Assembly: GCA_023399455.1 (NCBI GenBank)
Contig: JAEWPN010000112.1
Span: 1 to 29,101 of the forward strand
Direction of reading: 5' to 3'
Length of the DNA: 29,101 nt
DNA from: Bacillota bacterium
GTDB lineage: Bacteria > Bacillota > Clostridia > Lachnospirales > Lachnospiraceae
The position numbers and the translations under genes are program-made. Shown here piece after piece: positions 7,657-15,710 of the stretch. The notes under the pieces were generated by a model that saw nothing but the letters and a program-made list of their open reading frames with translations, ran no database searches and was not told the DNA's origin. The stretch's first letter is position 1; each line of letters starts with the position of its first letter.

Positions 7657-8187
7657 ATGAACTGTAAAGTGACAGAAAAAATATTTGAGGTAATGAATAT
7701 GCTTTTGGATGAACAAAAAAAGCCCAGAGAGTATGGCGGACAGCTATTGTATCATTCGGAGGTTGGTTTTTTAAATGTCGTCCACCGGTTTCCGGAACTG
7801 AATGTCAGCGAAATGTCCAGCCTTTTGCGAATTACAAAAGGAGCCGTCACTCAAATTTCTGTGAAGCTTTCCAGAAAAGAGCTTTTGGAAATTTATACAA
7901 AGGCCGGCAATAAGAAAGAAAAGTATTTCCGTCTGACAGAAGCAGGAGAAGAAGTTCGCAAAGAACATCTGCGTTTTCACGAAAACTCAAATAGAAATTT
8001 GTGTAATTATTTGAAAACTTTAGATGCGGATAAAACGAAGGTGATTTTTGATTTTTTAAGTCATTTAAAAGATTGCGTACCGTTTTGCGAATTTGATTGT
8101 ATGTGCAGTTCTGGAAATGATAAAGGAGGAGAGAACGAAAATGAGTCAAACACTGTTGAACATAAACAATTTATATGCAACGCTTGA
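7657..8187 (+). CDS. MarR-family winged-helix regulator with C-terminal cysteine cluster
   Basis: A 176-residue predicted DNA-binding protein. Residues about 33-100 show the MarR winged helix: LNVSEMSSLLRITKGAVTQI as the helix-turn-helix, and a wing around KAGNKKEKYFRLTEAG. The tail holds C140, C144, C148 and C150 (pattern C-x3-C-x3-C-x-C), plus C116 and C174, and could bind an iron-sulfur cluster or metal. It lies directly upstream of sufCBDSU, so regulation of iron-sulfur assembly in response to cluster or redox state is a reasonable inference. ATG 7657 has AGGAGG 7 bases upstream; the longer in-frame start at 7597 would overlap the promoter. The last 47 bases overlap the start of sufC in another frame, so the final 15 residues are encoded inside sufC. 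Confidence 0.85.
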   Translation: MNCKVTEKIFEVMNMLLDEQKKPREYGGQLLYHSEVGFLNVVHRFPELNVSEMSSLLRITKGAVTQISVKLSRKELLEIYTKAGNKKEKYFRLTEAGEEVRKEHLRFHENSNRNLCNYLKTLDADKTKVIFDFLSHLKDCVPFCEFDCMCSSGNDKGGENENESNTVEHKQFICNA

Positions 8188-8893
8188 ATCGGACATAGAA
8201 ATTATCCGCGGACTGGATTTAAAAATAGGTCTTGGCGAAACTCATGTAATCATGGGCCCTAACGGCGCAGGAAAGTCGACTCTTGCCAATGTAATTATGG
8301 GGCATCCTGATTACGTTGTGAAGTCCGGCAGCATATGCTGGGAAGGCGAAGATATTGTCGGTCTGGCGACAAATGAAAGGGCCAAGAAAGGCATTTTTCT
8401 GTCATTTCAGACGCCGGAAGAAATCGACGGTATAACTATGAGAGATTTTTTGAAATCGGCGAAAGCGGCCGTGGAAGGAAGGCCGATGCCTATGCTGGCA
8501 TTTAGGAAACAGCTGGAAGACACATTAAATCTGCTGCAAATGGATAAGGCTTATGCCGACAGGTATGTAAACTTTGGCTTTTCCGGCGGTGAAAAGAAGA
8601 AAAGTGAAATTCTGCAGCTTTTGATGATGGATACCAAACTTGCCATTCTGGATGAAACTGACTCAGGTCTTGATGTAGATGCGGTAAAAACGGTAAGGGA
8701 AGGGATTGTCCATTACAAGAATCAGGATAAAGATCATTCCCTTTTGATTATATCTCATAGTACGAAGCTGTTAAGGGATTTGCCGGTGGATTATGTTCAC
8801 GTTTTGGTAAATGGTAAAATAGTCTATACCGGGGGGAAGGAACTCATACAGAAAATTGACCGAGAGGGATTTGCAGATTTCCTCCAAAAGTGA
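8141..8893 (+). CDS. sufC: SufC, ABC-type ATPase of the Fe-S cluster scaffold complex
   Basis: A 250-residue soluble ATPase that binds SufB and SufD and drives the conformational change of the SufBCD scaffold. Walker A is GPNGAGKST (39-47), the Q-loop glutamine is Q90, the ABC signature is FSGGEKKK (147-154) and Walker B is LAILDETDSGLD (167-178). The signature and the DETDSGLD segment are characteristic of SufC rather than of transport ATPases. The start at 8141 was preferred to upstream in-frame ATGs because AGGAGG lies 11 bases before it and MSQTLLNINNLYA is the normal N-terminus. It begins inside the 3' end of the MarR gene. Confidence 0.97.
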   Translation: MSQTLLNINNLYATLESDIEIIRGLDLKIGLGETHVIMGPNGAGKSTLANVIMGHPDYVVKSGSICWEGEDIVGLATNERAKKGIFLSFQTPEEIDGITMRDFLKSAKAAVEGRPMPMLAFRKQLEDTLNLLQMDKAYADRYVNFGFSGGEKKKSEILQLLMMDTKLAILDETDSGLDVDAVKTVREGIVHYKNQDKDHSLLIISHSTKLLRDLPVDYVHVLVNGKIVYTGGKELIQKIDREGFADFLQK

Positions 8894-8904
8894 GGTGAAT
8901 TAGG

Positions 8905-10311
8905 TTGGAAAAGAAAAAAACGCAAATAGAAGAATTTGAACGAAATATTTATGACATATATGATTCGGATAGTATTGATTATCAGGTAAAAAAAGGACTT
9001 ACCGAAGACATCGTGACTGAAATTTCAGAAAGTAAAAATGATCCGGAGTGGATGCTAGGGCTTCGCAAGAACTCATTAAAGATATATAACGAAATGGAAC
9101 TTCCGAAGTGGGGTCCTTCCCTGCACGAACTCGATATGGACAATATTGTAACTTATGTACGCCCTAAGGCTTCTATGACCGATGACTGGAGAGAACTGCC
9201 GGATGATATCCGGAATACGTTTGAACGTCTGGGTATACCGGAAGCGGAATGGAAATCTCTTTCGGGTGTCGGAGCACAATATGATTCCGAAGTGGTTTAT
9301 CATAGCATGAGAGAGCAGCTGCTCGAACAAGGGGTAATTTATACGGATATGGAAACTGCGCTGCGCGAATACGAAGACATTGTAAAAGAGTATTTTATGA
9401 AACTTCTTCCGGCAACAGAACATAAATTCATGGCCTTACATGGCGCTGTATGGTCGGGCGGTTCTTTTGTATACGTTCCGGAGGGAGTTAAGGTAAATAT
9501 GCCTTTGCAGTCATATTTTCGCCTGAATGCGCCGGGGGCCGGGCAGTTCGAGCATACCTTAATCATATGTGAGAAAAATTCCAGCCTGCATTTTATCGAA
9601 GGATGTTCCGCCCCGAGGCACAATACGATAAACCTTCATGCCGGCGGTGTGGAGCTGTATATAAAGGAAGGAGCGACACTTCGGTATTCCACCATAGAAA
9701 ACTGGTCTAAAAACATGCTTAATCTGAATACGAAGCGTGCGCTTGTTGAAAAAGACGGGAAGATCGAGTGGGTTTCGGGAACGTTTGGTTCACACATCAC
9801 CATGTTGTATCCAATGAGTATACTGAAAGGAGAAAACGCCAAGAGTGAATTTACCGGAGTCAGCTTTGCAAGCAGCAACCAGTATCTCGATACGGGGTCA
9901 AAGGTAGTTCATGCGGCACCCAATACATCCTCTACGATTTCTTCCAAGTCTATTTCCAAGAACGGCGGAAATACTACTTATCGCAGCTCGGTAACCATAA
10001 TGCCGCAGGCGAAGAACAGTAAATGCAGCGTCATTTGCGAGTCCCTCATGATGGATGATTTGTCGCGTTCGGATACGATTCCTGTTATGGATGTGCGTAA
10101 CGATAAGGCAGATATAGGGCATGAGGCTAAAATAGGAAGAATAAGCGAAAAGTCCATATACTATCTTATGACTCGCGGATTGAGCGAAGAAGAAGCGAAG
10201 GCCCTTATTGTAAGGGGATTTGTGGAACCCGTAACTAAAGAACTGCCGCTTGAATATGCGGTTGAAATGAACCGGTTGATCGGTCTTGAATTAGAAGGAA
10301 GTATTGGATAA
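8905..10311 (+). CDS. sufB: SufB, Fe-S cluster assembly scaffold subunit
   Basis: A 468-residue scaffold subunit on which sulfur from SufS/SufU and iron are assembled. The conserved core beta-helix region includes EGVKVNMPLQSYFR (about 193-206), FIEGCSAPRH (C234), NGGNTTYRSSV (about 353-363), C378 in KCSVICESLMMDD and GHEAKIG with E407. C378 and E407 keep the spacing (29) of the E. coli cluster-assembly residues C405 and E434. Length matches SufB. Translation starts at TTG 8905, with GAGGTG 7 bases upstream and 11 bases after the sufC stop. Confidence 0.97.
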   Translation: MEKKKTQIEEFERNIYDIYDSDSIDYQVKKGLTEDIVTEISESKNDPEWMLGLRKNSLKIYNEMELPKWGPSLHELDMDNIVTYVRPKASMTDDWRELPDDIRNTFERLGIPEAEWKSLSGVGAQYDSEVVYHSMREQLLEQGVIYTDMETALREYEDIVKEYFMKLLPATEHKFMALHGAVWSGGSFVYVPEGVKVNMPLQSYFRLNAPGAGQFEHTLIICEKNSSLHFIEGCSAPRHNTINLHAGGVELYIKEGATLRYSTIENWSKNMLNLNTKRALVEKDGKIEWVSGTFGSHITMLYPMSILKGENAKSEFTGVSFASSNQYLDTGSKVVHAAPNTSSTISSKSISKNGGNTTYRSSVTIMPQAKNSKCSVICESLMMDDLSRSDTIPVMDVRNDKADIGHEAKIGRISEKSIYYLMTRGLSEEEAKALIVRGFVEPVTKELPLEYAVEMNRLIGLELEGSIG

Positions 10312-10324
10312 AGGAGGAAGGACG

Positions 10325-11404
10325 TTGGGAATTTCATTTGAAAAAATTAATCAGCTGCAGGTGCCTACATGGAACTGGCTTAAAATAAACAGCGTTTCTC
10401 TCGATGTCGCAGAGAATGGCTTATACAGTTATTCGAAGGAAGCCAGGTTGACTTTACCGGAAAATGTGCGGGCAGAGCGTCTTTTTGTCCAACCTAAGTC
10501 CGCTAAGATTCCCGGTTCGATGAAACAAAATTATGATTTTATCTCAGAAAATCACAATAGCAGCGTTGCATTGACTATCCCGGAAGGTGCATTGCCGGAC
10601 TCGCCGATTATAATAGATTATTTTTTGGATAAAGACAACAGCTTATTGAACGATTATATATACATCAAAGCGGAAAAGGACAGCGAGGCCACAGTGATCA
10701 TAAAGTATGGAGGCGATAACTGCGAGGAGGCTTTCCACTCCGGCTTTACATTTGTGGAGGCGGGAGAAAACGCGAAGGTTAAATTAATAAAAGTCCAGAT
10801 GCTGCCTAAGAATGCCCATCATATCGATACGGTGGCAGTATGGTCAGAAGACCGCTCGGCCGCAGAAATCATACTGAATGAATTGGGGAGCGTACGGACA
10901 GTTGCTTCTTGCAATATCCTTCTGAAGGGAGAGCGAAGCAGCGGGAATCTTGGCGGAATATACATCGGTAAAGGTCAGGAAGAAATGGATTTCAATTATC
11001 GCATTGAACTGGCGGCGAAGGAAACAGAGGGTGACATAACGGTTAGAGGCACTTTGACGGATTCTTCAAAAAAGACACTGAAGAGTACTCTCGATTTTAT
11101 GACCGGAGCCTCCGGCTCAAAAGGAAGTGAAGAGGAAACCGTGCTTACACTCAGCGATAAAGCAGTCAATCTTTCCGCACCGCTTCTGCTTTGCGGCGAA
11201 GATGATGTGGAGGGACGGCATGCAACTTCCACAGGAAGACCGGATTCGGGCAAGCTGCATTACCTTATGTGCAGGGGATTTGACAGAAGGGAGGCAGAGC
11301 AGTTGCTGGTAGAAGCTTCTTTTACACCGCTGCTAAGTAAAATTGAGATACCGGAAATCAGACAGGAAATCAAAGAGTATATTGGAGTGAGTATTCATGG
11401 ATAA
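10325..11404 (+). CDS. sufD: SufD, Fe-S cluster assembly scaffold subunit
   Basis: A 359-residue partner of SufB in the SufBC2D complex. The C-terminal part carries the SufB/SufD fold signature, with GKGQEEMDFNYRIEL, DFMTGASGSKGSEEETVL and EGRHATSTGRPDSGKLHYLMCRGFDRREAEQLLV-type sequence near residues 295-335 (histidine H302 in GRHAT). The N-terminal half is variable, as usual. TTG 10325 was chosen as start because AAAGGAGG ends 6 bases upstream; an in-frame TTG at 10304 lies inside sufB before that site. The 3' end overlaps the sufS start by 8 bases. Confidence 0.93.
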   Translation: MGISFEKINQLQVPTWNWLKINSVSLDVAENGLYSYSKEARLTLPENVRAERLFVQPKSAKIPGSMKQNYDFISENHNSSVALTIPEGALPDSPIIIDYFLDKDNSLLNDYIYIKAEKDSEATVIIKYGGDNCEEAFHSGFTFVEAGENAKVKLIKVQMLPKNAHHIDTVAVWSEDRSAAEIILNELGSVRTVASCNILLKGERSSGNLGGIYIGKGQEEMDFNYRIELAAKETEGDITVRGTLTDSSKKTLKSTLDFMTGASGSKGSEEETVLTLSDKAVNLSAPLLLCGEDDVEGRHATSTGRPDSGKLHYLMCRGFDRREAEQLLVEASFTPLLSKIEIPEIRQEIKEYIGVSIHG

Positions 11405-12626
11405 TAATTATAGAATAGATTTTCCTTTGCTGCTTACGCGTAAAGAAAAGGACAAGAGGCTTGTATACCTGGACAGCGCAGCAACCAGCCAAAAGCCCCT
11501 TTCCGTGATAAAGGCAATAGAAGGATATTATAACAACTATACGGCAAACCCCCACAGAGGAGCCTATACTCTGAGCGAGGATACAACAGGATTATATGAA
11601 AAGGCAAGAGAAAAGGTGGCTCATTTTATCGGCTGCAATAATCCGCAGGAAATTGTATTTACTGCAGGGACAACTGAGTCCATTAATATGGCAGCTCTGT
11701 CATACGGCAGAGCAAATATAAAAGAGGGCGACGAGATATTGCTTACTGTTGCCGAGCATCATAGTAACCTTTTGCCCTGGCAGCGTCTTGCAAAGGAAAA
11801 AAATGCGGTTTTGCGCTATGTATATGGAGACGAACAAGGACAGATATCCGTTAGGGAATGGGAAGAAAAAATAAACAGCCGTACAAAAATTGTGGCGCTT
11901 GGGCATATATCCAATGTGCTCGGAGGGATTAATCCGATAGAAGAGATCGCCCGCATGGCCCACAGGCATGGCGCCGTTGTCGTGCTGGACGGAGCACAGA
12001 GTGTTCCTCATATAAAAATAGATGTAAAAGAACTGGATGTAGACTTCTTTGCATTTTCAGGGCATAAAATGCTGGCACCCGCAGGAATCGGCGTATTGTA
12101 TGCCAGGAAGGACCTTCTGGACGCCATGGAGCCTCTTATGCTGGGAGGCGGGATTGTCGAAGATGTACAGGAGCAGTCGGTGGCTTTCATGGATGCACCA
12201 TGGAAAATGGAGGCGGGAACCCCTAATGTAGAAGGTGTGGTCGGACTTGCGGCAGCGATAGATTATTTGAACCAAGTGGGATGGACCAATATCCATAACA
12301 TAGAAAAACAGCTGCTTCAATATGCGCTGGAAAGATTAAACGGATTGAACGAAGTGGAGATTTATGGTTCCAGGCATCCGGAAAATCGGGCGGGAATCCT
12401 CTCCTTCAATGTCAAGGATGTGCATCCCCACGATGTCGCCAGCGTTTTAAACAGCTATGGGGTAGCAATTCGCGCCGGACACCATTGCGCTCAGCCGCTG
12501 ATGAAGCATTTAGGTGTTTATTCGACCTGCAGGGCCAGTTTTTATTTGTATAATACGTTGGAGGATGTAGATATTTTTATAGATGCGTTATCAAAGGTAA
12601 GAGAGGTGCTTGGATATGGAACTTAG
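11397..12626 (+). CDS. sufS: SufS, group II cysteine desulfurase
   Basis: A 409-residue PLP enzyme that removes sulfur from cysteine as a protein persulfide and passes it to SufU. The PLP lysine is K224 in FSGHKMLAPAGIG. The cofactor-pocket sequences are TAGTTESIN (about 89-97), AEHHSNLLPWQ (H121) and VLDGAQSVPH. The catalytic cysteine is C364 in RAGHHCAQPLM, with the short group II loop. Length is typical. It overlaps sufD at the start (ATG 11397) and sufU at the end, which points to tight coupling. Confidence 0.97.
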   Translation: MDNNYRIDFPLLLTRKEKDKRLVYLDSAATSQKPLSVIKAIEGYYNNYTANPHRGAYTLSEDTTGLYEKAREKVAHFIGCNNPQEIVFTAGTTESINMAALSYGRANIKEGDEILLTVAEHHSNLLPWQRLAKEKNAVLRYVYGDEQGQISVREWEEKINSRTKIVALGHISNVLGGINPIEEIARMAHRHGAVVVLDGAQSVPHIKIDVKELDVDFFAFSGHKMLAPAGIGVLYARKDLLDAMEPLMLGGGIVEDVQEQSVAFMDAPWKMEAGTPNVEGVVGLAAAIDYLNQVGWTNIHNIEKQLLQYALERLNGLNEVEIYGSRHPENRAGILSFNVKDVHPHDVASVLNSYGVAIRAGHHCAQPLMKHLGVYSTCRASFYLYNTLEDVDIFIDALSKVREVLGYGT

Positions 12627-13044
12627 TGAATTATATTCTGAGGTAATAAAAGAACACAGCATTTCTGCCCATAATAAAAAGCATCTGCCGCATGCAACTA
12701 TTGTGATGCCCGGCAGGAATCCCAGCTGCGGAGATGAAATAGAGCTTGAACTACAGGTGGAGGATGGTATAATAAAGAATGGAGCTTTTACCGGAGTGGG
12801 ATGTGCGATCTCACAGGCGTCTGTTTCGATCATGATAGATTTGGTGCGCGGCAGAACTGTGCAGGACGCCAGGCGACTGGCGGAGCTGTTTCTAAAAATG
12901 GCGCTTAGGCAGCCTCTTTTGCCCGAAGAATTGCAGGAGCTGGAAGATGCGGCCGCGTTACAGAACATTTCCGATATGCCGGCACGGGTGAAATGTGCCA
13001 CTATGCCATGGCATACTCTGTTAAAAGTATTGGACAATATTTGA
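12616..13044 (+). CDS. sufU: SufU, zinc-dependent sulfurtransferase / Fe-S assembly protein
   Basis: A 142-residue protein of the Gram-positive SufU type. Zinc ligands are visible: C38 and D40 in NPSCGDE, C63 in GVGCAISQAS and C127 in RVKCATMPWHTL. The insertion between the second and third cysteines that separates SufU from IscU is present. SufU accepts persulfide sulfur from SufS. ATG 12616 is preferred; a TTG two codons upstream is in frame. The gene starts 11 bases before the sufS stop and closes the suf core. No sufA or sufE is present. Confidence 0.95.
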   Translation: MELSELYSEVIKEHSISAHNKKHLPHATIVMPGRNPSCGDEIELELQVEDGIIKNGAFTGVGCAISQASVSIMIDLVRGRTVQDARRLAELFLKMALRQPLLPEELQELEDAAALQNISDMPARVKCATMPWHTLLKVLDNI

Positions 13045-13082
13045 TAATATGCGATAAAACCTACAGAAGGAGATTACAGAAA

Positions 13083-14309
13083 ATGGAAGTGGTAAGAAAT
13101 ATTACACAGGATACAATATGGGTAGGCGGCGGTGATGTACGTCTGGCTCTGTTTGAAAATATGTTTCCGCTGGAAAACGGAGTGAGCTACAATTCTTTTC
13201 TTATATCGGATGAGAAAACGGCGCTGATTGATACGGTAGATGAATCGGTAGGAAGACAGTTTATTGAAAATATAAAGGCTGCATTGGACGGCCGGACGCT
13301 TAATTATCTTATCGTAAATCATATGGAACCCGACCATTGTGCTAATATAGATGAAATTTGCCGCTTGTTTCCTGAGGCTCAGATTGTAGGCAATAAAAAA
13401 ACATTTCAAATGATACAACAGTTTTATGATATAGATATAGAGGGACGTACACTGGAAGTCAAGGATGGAGACAGCCTTACACTGGGTGTACATACTCTTC
13501 GTTTTATCTTTGCTCCGATGGTTCATTGGCCGGAAGTCATGTTTACCTATGATGCTTATGACAAGATGCTTTTTTCGGCGGATGCCTTCGGCACCTTCGG
13601 CGGATATACAGGAAATCTGTTCAGCGATGAAACCGATTATGAGGAAGTCTATTTAAGTGAAGCGAGAAGATATTATACGAATATTGTCGGTAAGTACGGA
13701 GTGCAGGTACAGGCCGCGATGAAGAAAACGGCAGATTTGGACATTCAAATGATCTGTCCGCTGCATGGACCTGTACTGCGCGGAGCGCAGATGAGAAAGC
13801 TGCTGGATAAATATGCTGTTTGGAGTTCTTACCGGCCGGAGGAAAGAGGCGTATTGCTGACGTATGCTTCCATGTATGGCAATACGGAAAATGCGGTAAG
13901 GCTGCTGGCGAATTTTCTCGCAGGGAACGGTGTCAAAAATATAAGGATTTACGACGTGTCCAAGACACATTTTTCCACCATCGTAGCCGATGCGTTCCGT
14001 TTCAGTCATCTGGTGTTCGCATCGCCCACCTATAACCTGAAGCTTTATGGAGCTATGGAAAATGTGATTAAGGATTTGGCCGCCTTAAATCTGCAAAACA
14101 GAGATGTCAGCGTTCTGGGCAACGGTTCGTGGGCGCCGGCAGCAGGCAAAGCCATGGCAGGTATGCTGTCCGAAATGAAGGACATGCGACTTATCGGCGA
14201 TGTCTTCGAAATAAGATCTGCACTTAAAAAAGAGCAGTATTCTGCGCTGGAGAATCTGGCAGAATTAATTTCATCATCAGTTTTATGTGTGGATGGGGAG
14301 TCTGCATAA
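13083..14309 (+). CDS. fprA: A-type flavodiiron protein (oxygen/NO reductase)
   Basis: A 408-residue cytoplasmic flavoprotein that reduces oxygen to water, or nitric oxide to nitrous oxide, in anaerobes. The N-terminal metallo-beta-lactamase-like domain has the diiron ligands H80, E82, D84 and H85 (HMEPDH), H148 (MVHWPE), D167 (FSADAFG) and H228 (PLHGP). The C-terminal flavodoxin domain starts near residue 256 with the FMN loop YASMYGNTENAV. There is no fused rubredoxin or flavin reductase. ATG 13083 follows AAGGAG by 10 bases; upstream in-frame starts would overlap sufU. It lies 38 bases after sufU and is probably cotranscribed with suf. Confidence 0.95.
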   Translation: MEVVRNITQDTIWVGGGDVRLALFENMFPLENGVSYNSFLISDEKTALIDTVDESVGRQFIENIKAALDGRTLNYLIVNHMEPDHCANIDEICRLFPEAQIVGNKKTFQMIQQFYDIDIEGRTLEVKDGDSLTLGVHTLRFIFAPMVHWPEVMFTYDAYDKMLFSADAFGTFGGYTGNLFSDETDYEEVYLSEARRYYTNIVGKYGVQVQAAMKKTADLDIQMICPLHGPVLRGAQMRKLLDKYAVWSSYRPEERGVLLTYASMYGNTENAVRLLANFLAGNGVKNIRIYDVSKTHFSTIVADAFRFSHLVFASPTYNLKLYGAMENVIKDLAALNLQNRDVSVLGNGSWAPAAGKAMAGMLSEMKDMRLIGDVFEIRSALKKEQYSALENLAELISSSVLCVDGESA

Positions 14310-14324
14310 GCCGGCAATATATAT

Positions 14325-14346
14325 GTTACTGTTCACTCCGGTCACA
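14325..14346 (+). repeat. Copy of a dispersed GTTACTGTTCACTCCG element
   Basis: The first 16 bases, GTTACTGTTCACTCCG, are identical to the reverse complement of the element at 21842-21868. The match continues for 5 of the next 6 bases, giving 21 of 22. This copy lacks the second stem arm (ACAGTAAC), so it looks like a half element. It lies between the flavodiiron gene and the sod promoter. Confidence 0.65.
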
Positions 14347-14356
14347 CCGCGATCAA

Positions 14357-14381
14357 ATATATCAATTTAGTATTGATATAT
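14357..14381. repeat. 10-bp inverted repeat overlapping the sod -35 box
   Basis: ATATATCAAT at 14357-14366 and ATTGATATAT at 14372-14381 are exact complements around TTAGT. The right arm contains the sod -35 hexamer. It could be an operator, or a weak hairpin behind the flavodiiron gene. TTGATATA recurs at 14392-14399, 19 bases later. Confidence 0.6.
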
Positions 14382-14401
14382 AGGACATTTTTTGATATAA
14401 T
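14373..14401 (+). promoter_or_regulatory. Sigma-A promoter of sod
   Basis: TTGATA at 14373-14378 and a perfect TATAAT at 14396-14401 are separated by 17 bases. The expected start near 14408 falls inside the palindrome at 14403-14422, leaving about 60 bases of leader before the sod ATG. Confidence 0.75.
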
Positions 14402-14402
14402 G

Positions 14403-14422
14403 AAGTTAGTTATAACTAACTT
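14403..14422. promoter_or_regulatory. 20-base perfect palindrome at the sod transcription start: probable operator
   Basis: AAGTTAGTTATAACTAACTT is a perfect palindrome that begins one base after the -10 box of the sod promoter. A dimeric repressor bound here would block transcription. It does not match the PerR box (TTATAATNATTATAA). AT-rich palindromes of this size are typical of MarR-family operators, so the MarR protein encoded at 7657 is one candidate. That link is inference. Confidence 0.65.
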
Positions 14423-14467
14423 GTGCATTATTAATTATTAGTATGTAAATTATAAAGGAGGTAACTT

Positions 14468-15088
14468 ATGTATAAACAATACGAATTAACTTATGATTTT
14501 AATTCTTTGGAACCTTATATTGATACGCTGACTATGGAAACGCATTATTCCAAACACCATGCAGCATATACGAAAAATCTCAATGATGCTGTTGAAAAAG
14601 CAGGCATTGAAAATAAAAGCATAGAGACGCTGCTTGCTTCTCTCGGGCAGATCGGCGATGATAAGCTGCGTACTGCAATCCGCAATAATGGCGGCGGCTT
14701 TTATAATCATAATTTATATTTTTCAACGATGAGTCCTAACGGAGGAGGAGAGCCTGAAGGCGATTTAGCGGGAGCGATAGCTGACAATTTTGAGAATTTC
14801 TCTCTATTCAAAGAAAAGCTGACGGCCCTTGCATTAGGTCAATTCGGTTCCGGATGGGCATGGCTGTCTGCAGGACCCAATGGTGAGCTGAAGCTTTCCG
14901 CCAGCCCTAATCAGGATAATCCGATAATCGAAGGCAGCAATTATATTCCTATTTTGGGAATTGATGTCTGGGAGCATGCTTATTATCTGAAATATAAGAA
15001 TGTAAGGGCTGATTATGTAAAAGAGTATTTTAATGTTATTGATTGGAAGAGCGTAGCAGAATATTATAGACGTGCAAGAAATATCTAG
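14468..15088 (+). CDS. sodA: Superoxide dismutase (Mn-type or cambialistic)
   Basis: A 206-residue enzyme that dismutates superoxide. Metal ligands are H26 (METHYSKHH), H81 (FYNHNLYF), D166 and H170 (DVWEHAYYLKY). NNGGGFYNH has Gly where Fe enzymes usually carry the active-site Gln, and Q149 in PNQDNP supplies it from the MnSOD position, so Mn or cambialistic use is inferred. There is no signal peptide, so it is cytoplasmic. AAAGGAGG sits 6 bases before ATG 14468. It has its own promoter and palindromic operator, and Dps follows 41 bases later. Confidence 0.95.
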   Translation: MYKQYELTYDFNSLEPYIDTLTMETHYSKHHAAYTKNLNDAVEKAGIENKSIETLLASLGQIGDDKLRTAIRNNGGGFYNHNLYFSTMSPNGGGEPEGDLAGAIADNFENFSLFKEKLTALALGQFGSGWAWLSAGPNGELKLSASPNQDNPIIEGSNYIPILGIDVWEHAYYLKYKNVRADYVKEYFNVIDWKSVAEYYRRARNI

Positions 15089-15129
15089 AACAGTTTGTGT
15101 AAAACATTAAAACCTAAGGAGGTATGAAT

Positions 15130-15570
15130 ATGTCAAATATATTATATGAAAAAATGAATTTGTATCTGGCTAATCAGGAAGTAAATTATATAAAACTTTT
15201 AAATCTACACTGGTATGTAAAAGGTCGTAGTTTTTTTACACTACATTCGAAGCTGGAAGAGCTTTATAATCATACAGCATCTGTGATAGACAGTGTTGCC
15301 GAACGACTGCTGGCTTTAGAACAAGCCCCTGTTGGAAACATGCAATCGGCACTGAAGATAGCGACTATCAAAGAACGCAGTGATACTCCTATTTCATCCG
15401 ATGAGACGGTCGGACTCTTAATTACAGATATCCGGTATTGGATCGACGATACACAGGAAATTGTAAAGCTGGCAGAGGAAGCCGGTGATGGTGTTACGGC
15501 AGATCAGTTTAATGATTATTTGGGTGAATACCAAAAGTTATTGTGGATGCTGGAATCCTATGTTTCATAA
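15130..15570 (+). CDS. dps: Dps-family ferritin (DNA-protection / iron-storage)
   Basis: A 146-residue mini-ferritin that oxidises and stores iron using peroxide as oxidant, in a 12-subunit shell. The ferroxidase ligands H27 (NLHWYVKG), H39 (FFTLHSK), D54 and E58 (IDSVAERL) keep the spacing of Listeria Dps (31/43/58/62). ATG 15130 was chosen because AAGGAGG lies 7 bases before it; the ATG two codons upstream touches the ribosome site. It is probably cotranscribed with sod and ends before a strong terminator. Confidence 0.93.
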   Translation: MSNILYEKMNLYLANQEVNYIKLLNLHWYVKGRSFFTLHSKLEELYNHTASVIDSVAERLLALEQAPVGNMQSALKIATIKERSDTPISSDETVGLLITDIRYWIDDTQEIVKLAEEAGDGVTADQFNDYLGEYQKLLWMLESYVS

Positions 15571-15582
15571 GCAAATAAGTGC

Positions 15583-15620
15583 AAGCCTGATGCCTCGGTA
15601 CATACCGGGGCATTAGGTTT
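15583..15620 (+). terminator. Intrinsic terminator after dps
   Basis: A 17-bp stem pairs 15583-15599 with 15604-15620 (three G-T wobbles) around a 4-base loop. It is followed by TTCTATTACTTTATTT, rich in T. It lies 12 bases after the dps stop codon. Confidence 0.85.
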
Positions 15621-15668
15621 CTATTACTTTATTTGGACTTTATTTTTAGAAAAAGTTCATATTTTTTA

Positions 15669-15697
15669 TTGCCTTATTTTGTGTAATGTGCTACAAT
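15669..15697 (+). promoter_or_regulatory. Probable sigma-A promoter of the pheB-hom-apgM-lysC genes
   Basis: TTGCCT at 15669-15674 and TACAAT at 15692-15697 are separated by 17 bases. Transcription from about 15704 would give a leader of about 95 bases before the ACT-protein ATG. Confidence 0.6.
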
Positions 15698-15710
15698 ATC
15701 CTTCGTCGAC

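Noticed and set aside
13021..13082. Separate promoter for the flavodiiron gene (TTGGAC and GATAAA-like boxes)
   Set aside because: Poor hexamers, and the short gap after sufU makes cotranscription the simpler reading.
14423..14450. PerR box upstream of sod (AT-rich TTATTAATTATTA stretch)
   Set aside because: The match to TTATAATNATTATAA is poor; low-complexity AT sequence explains it.
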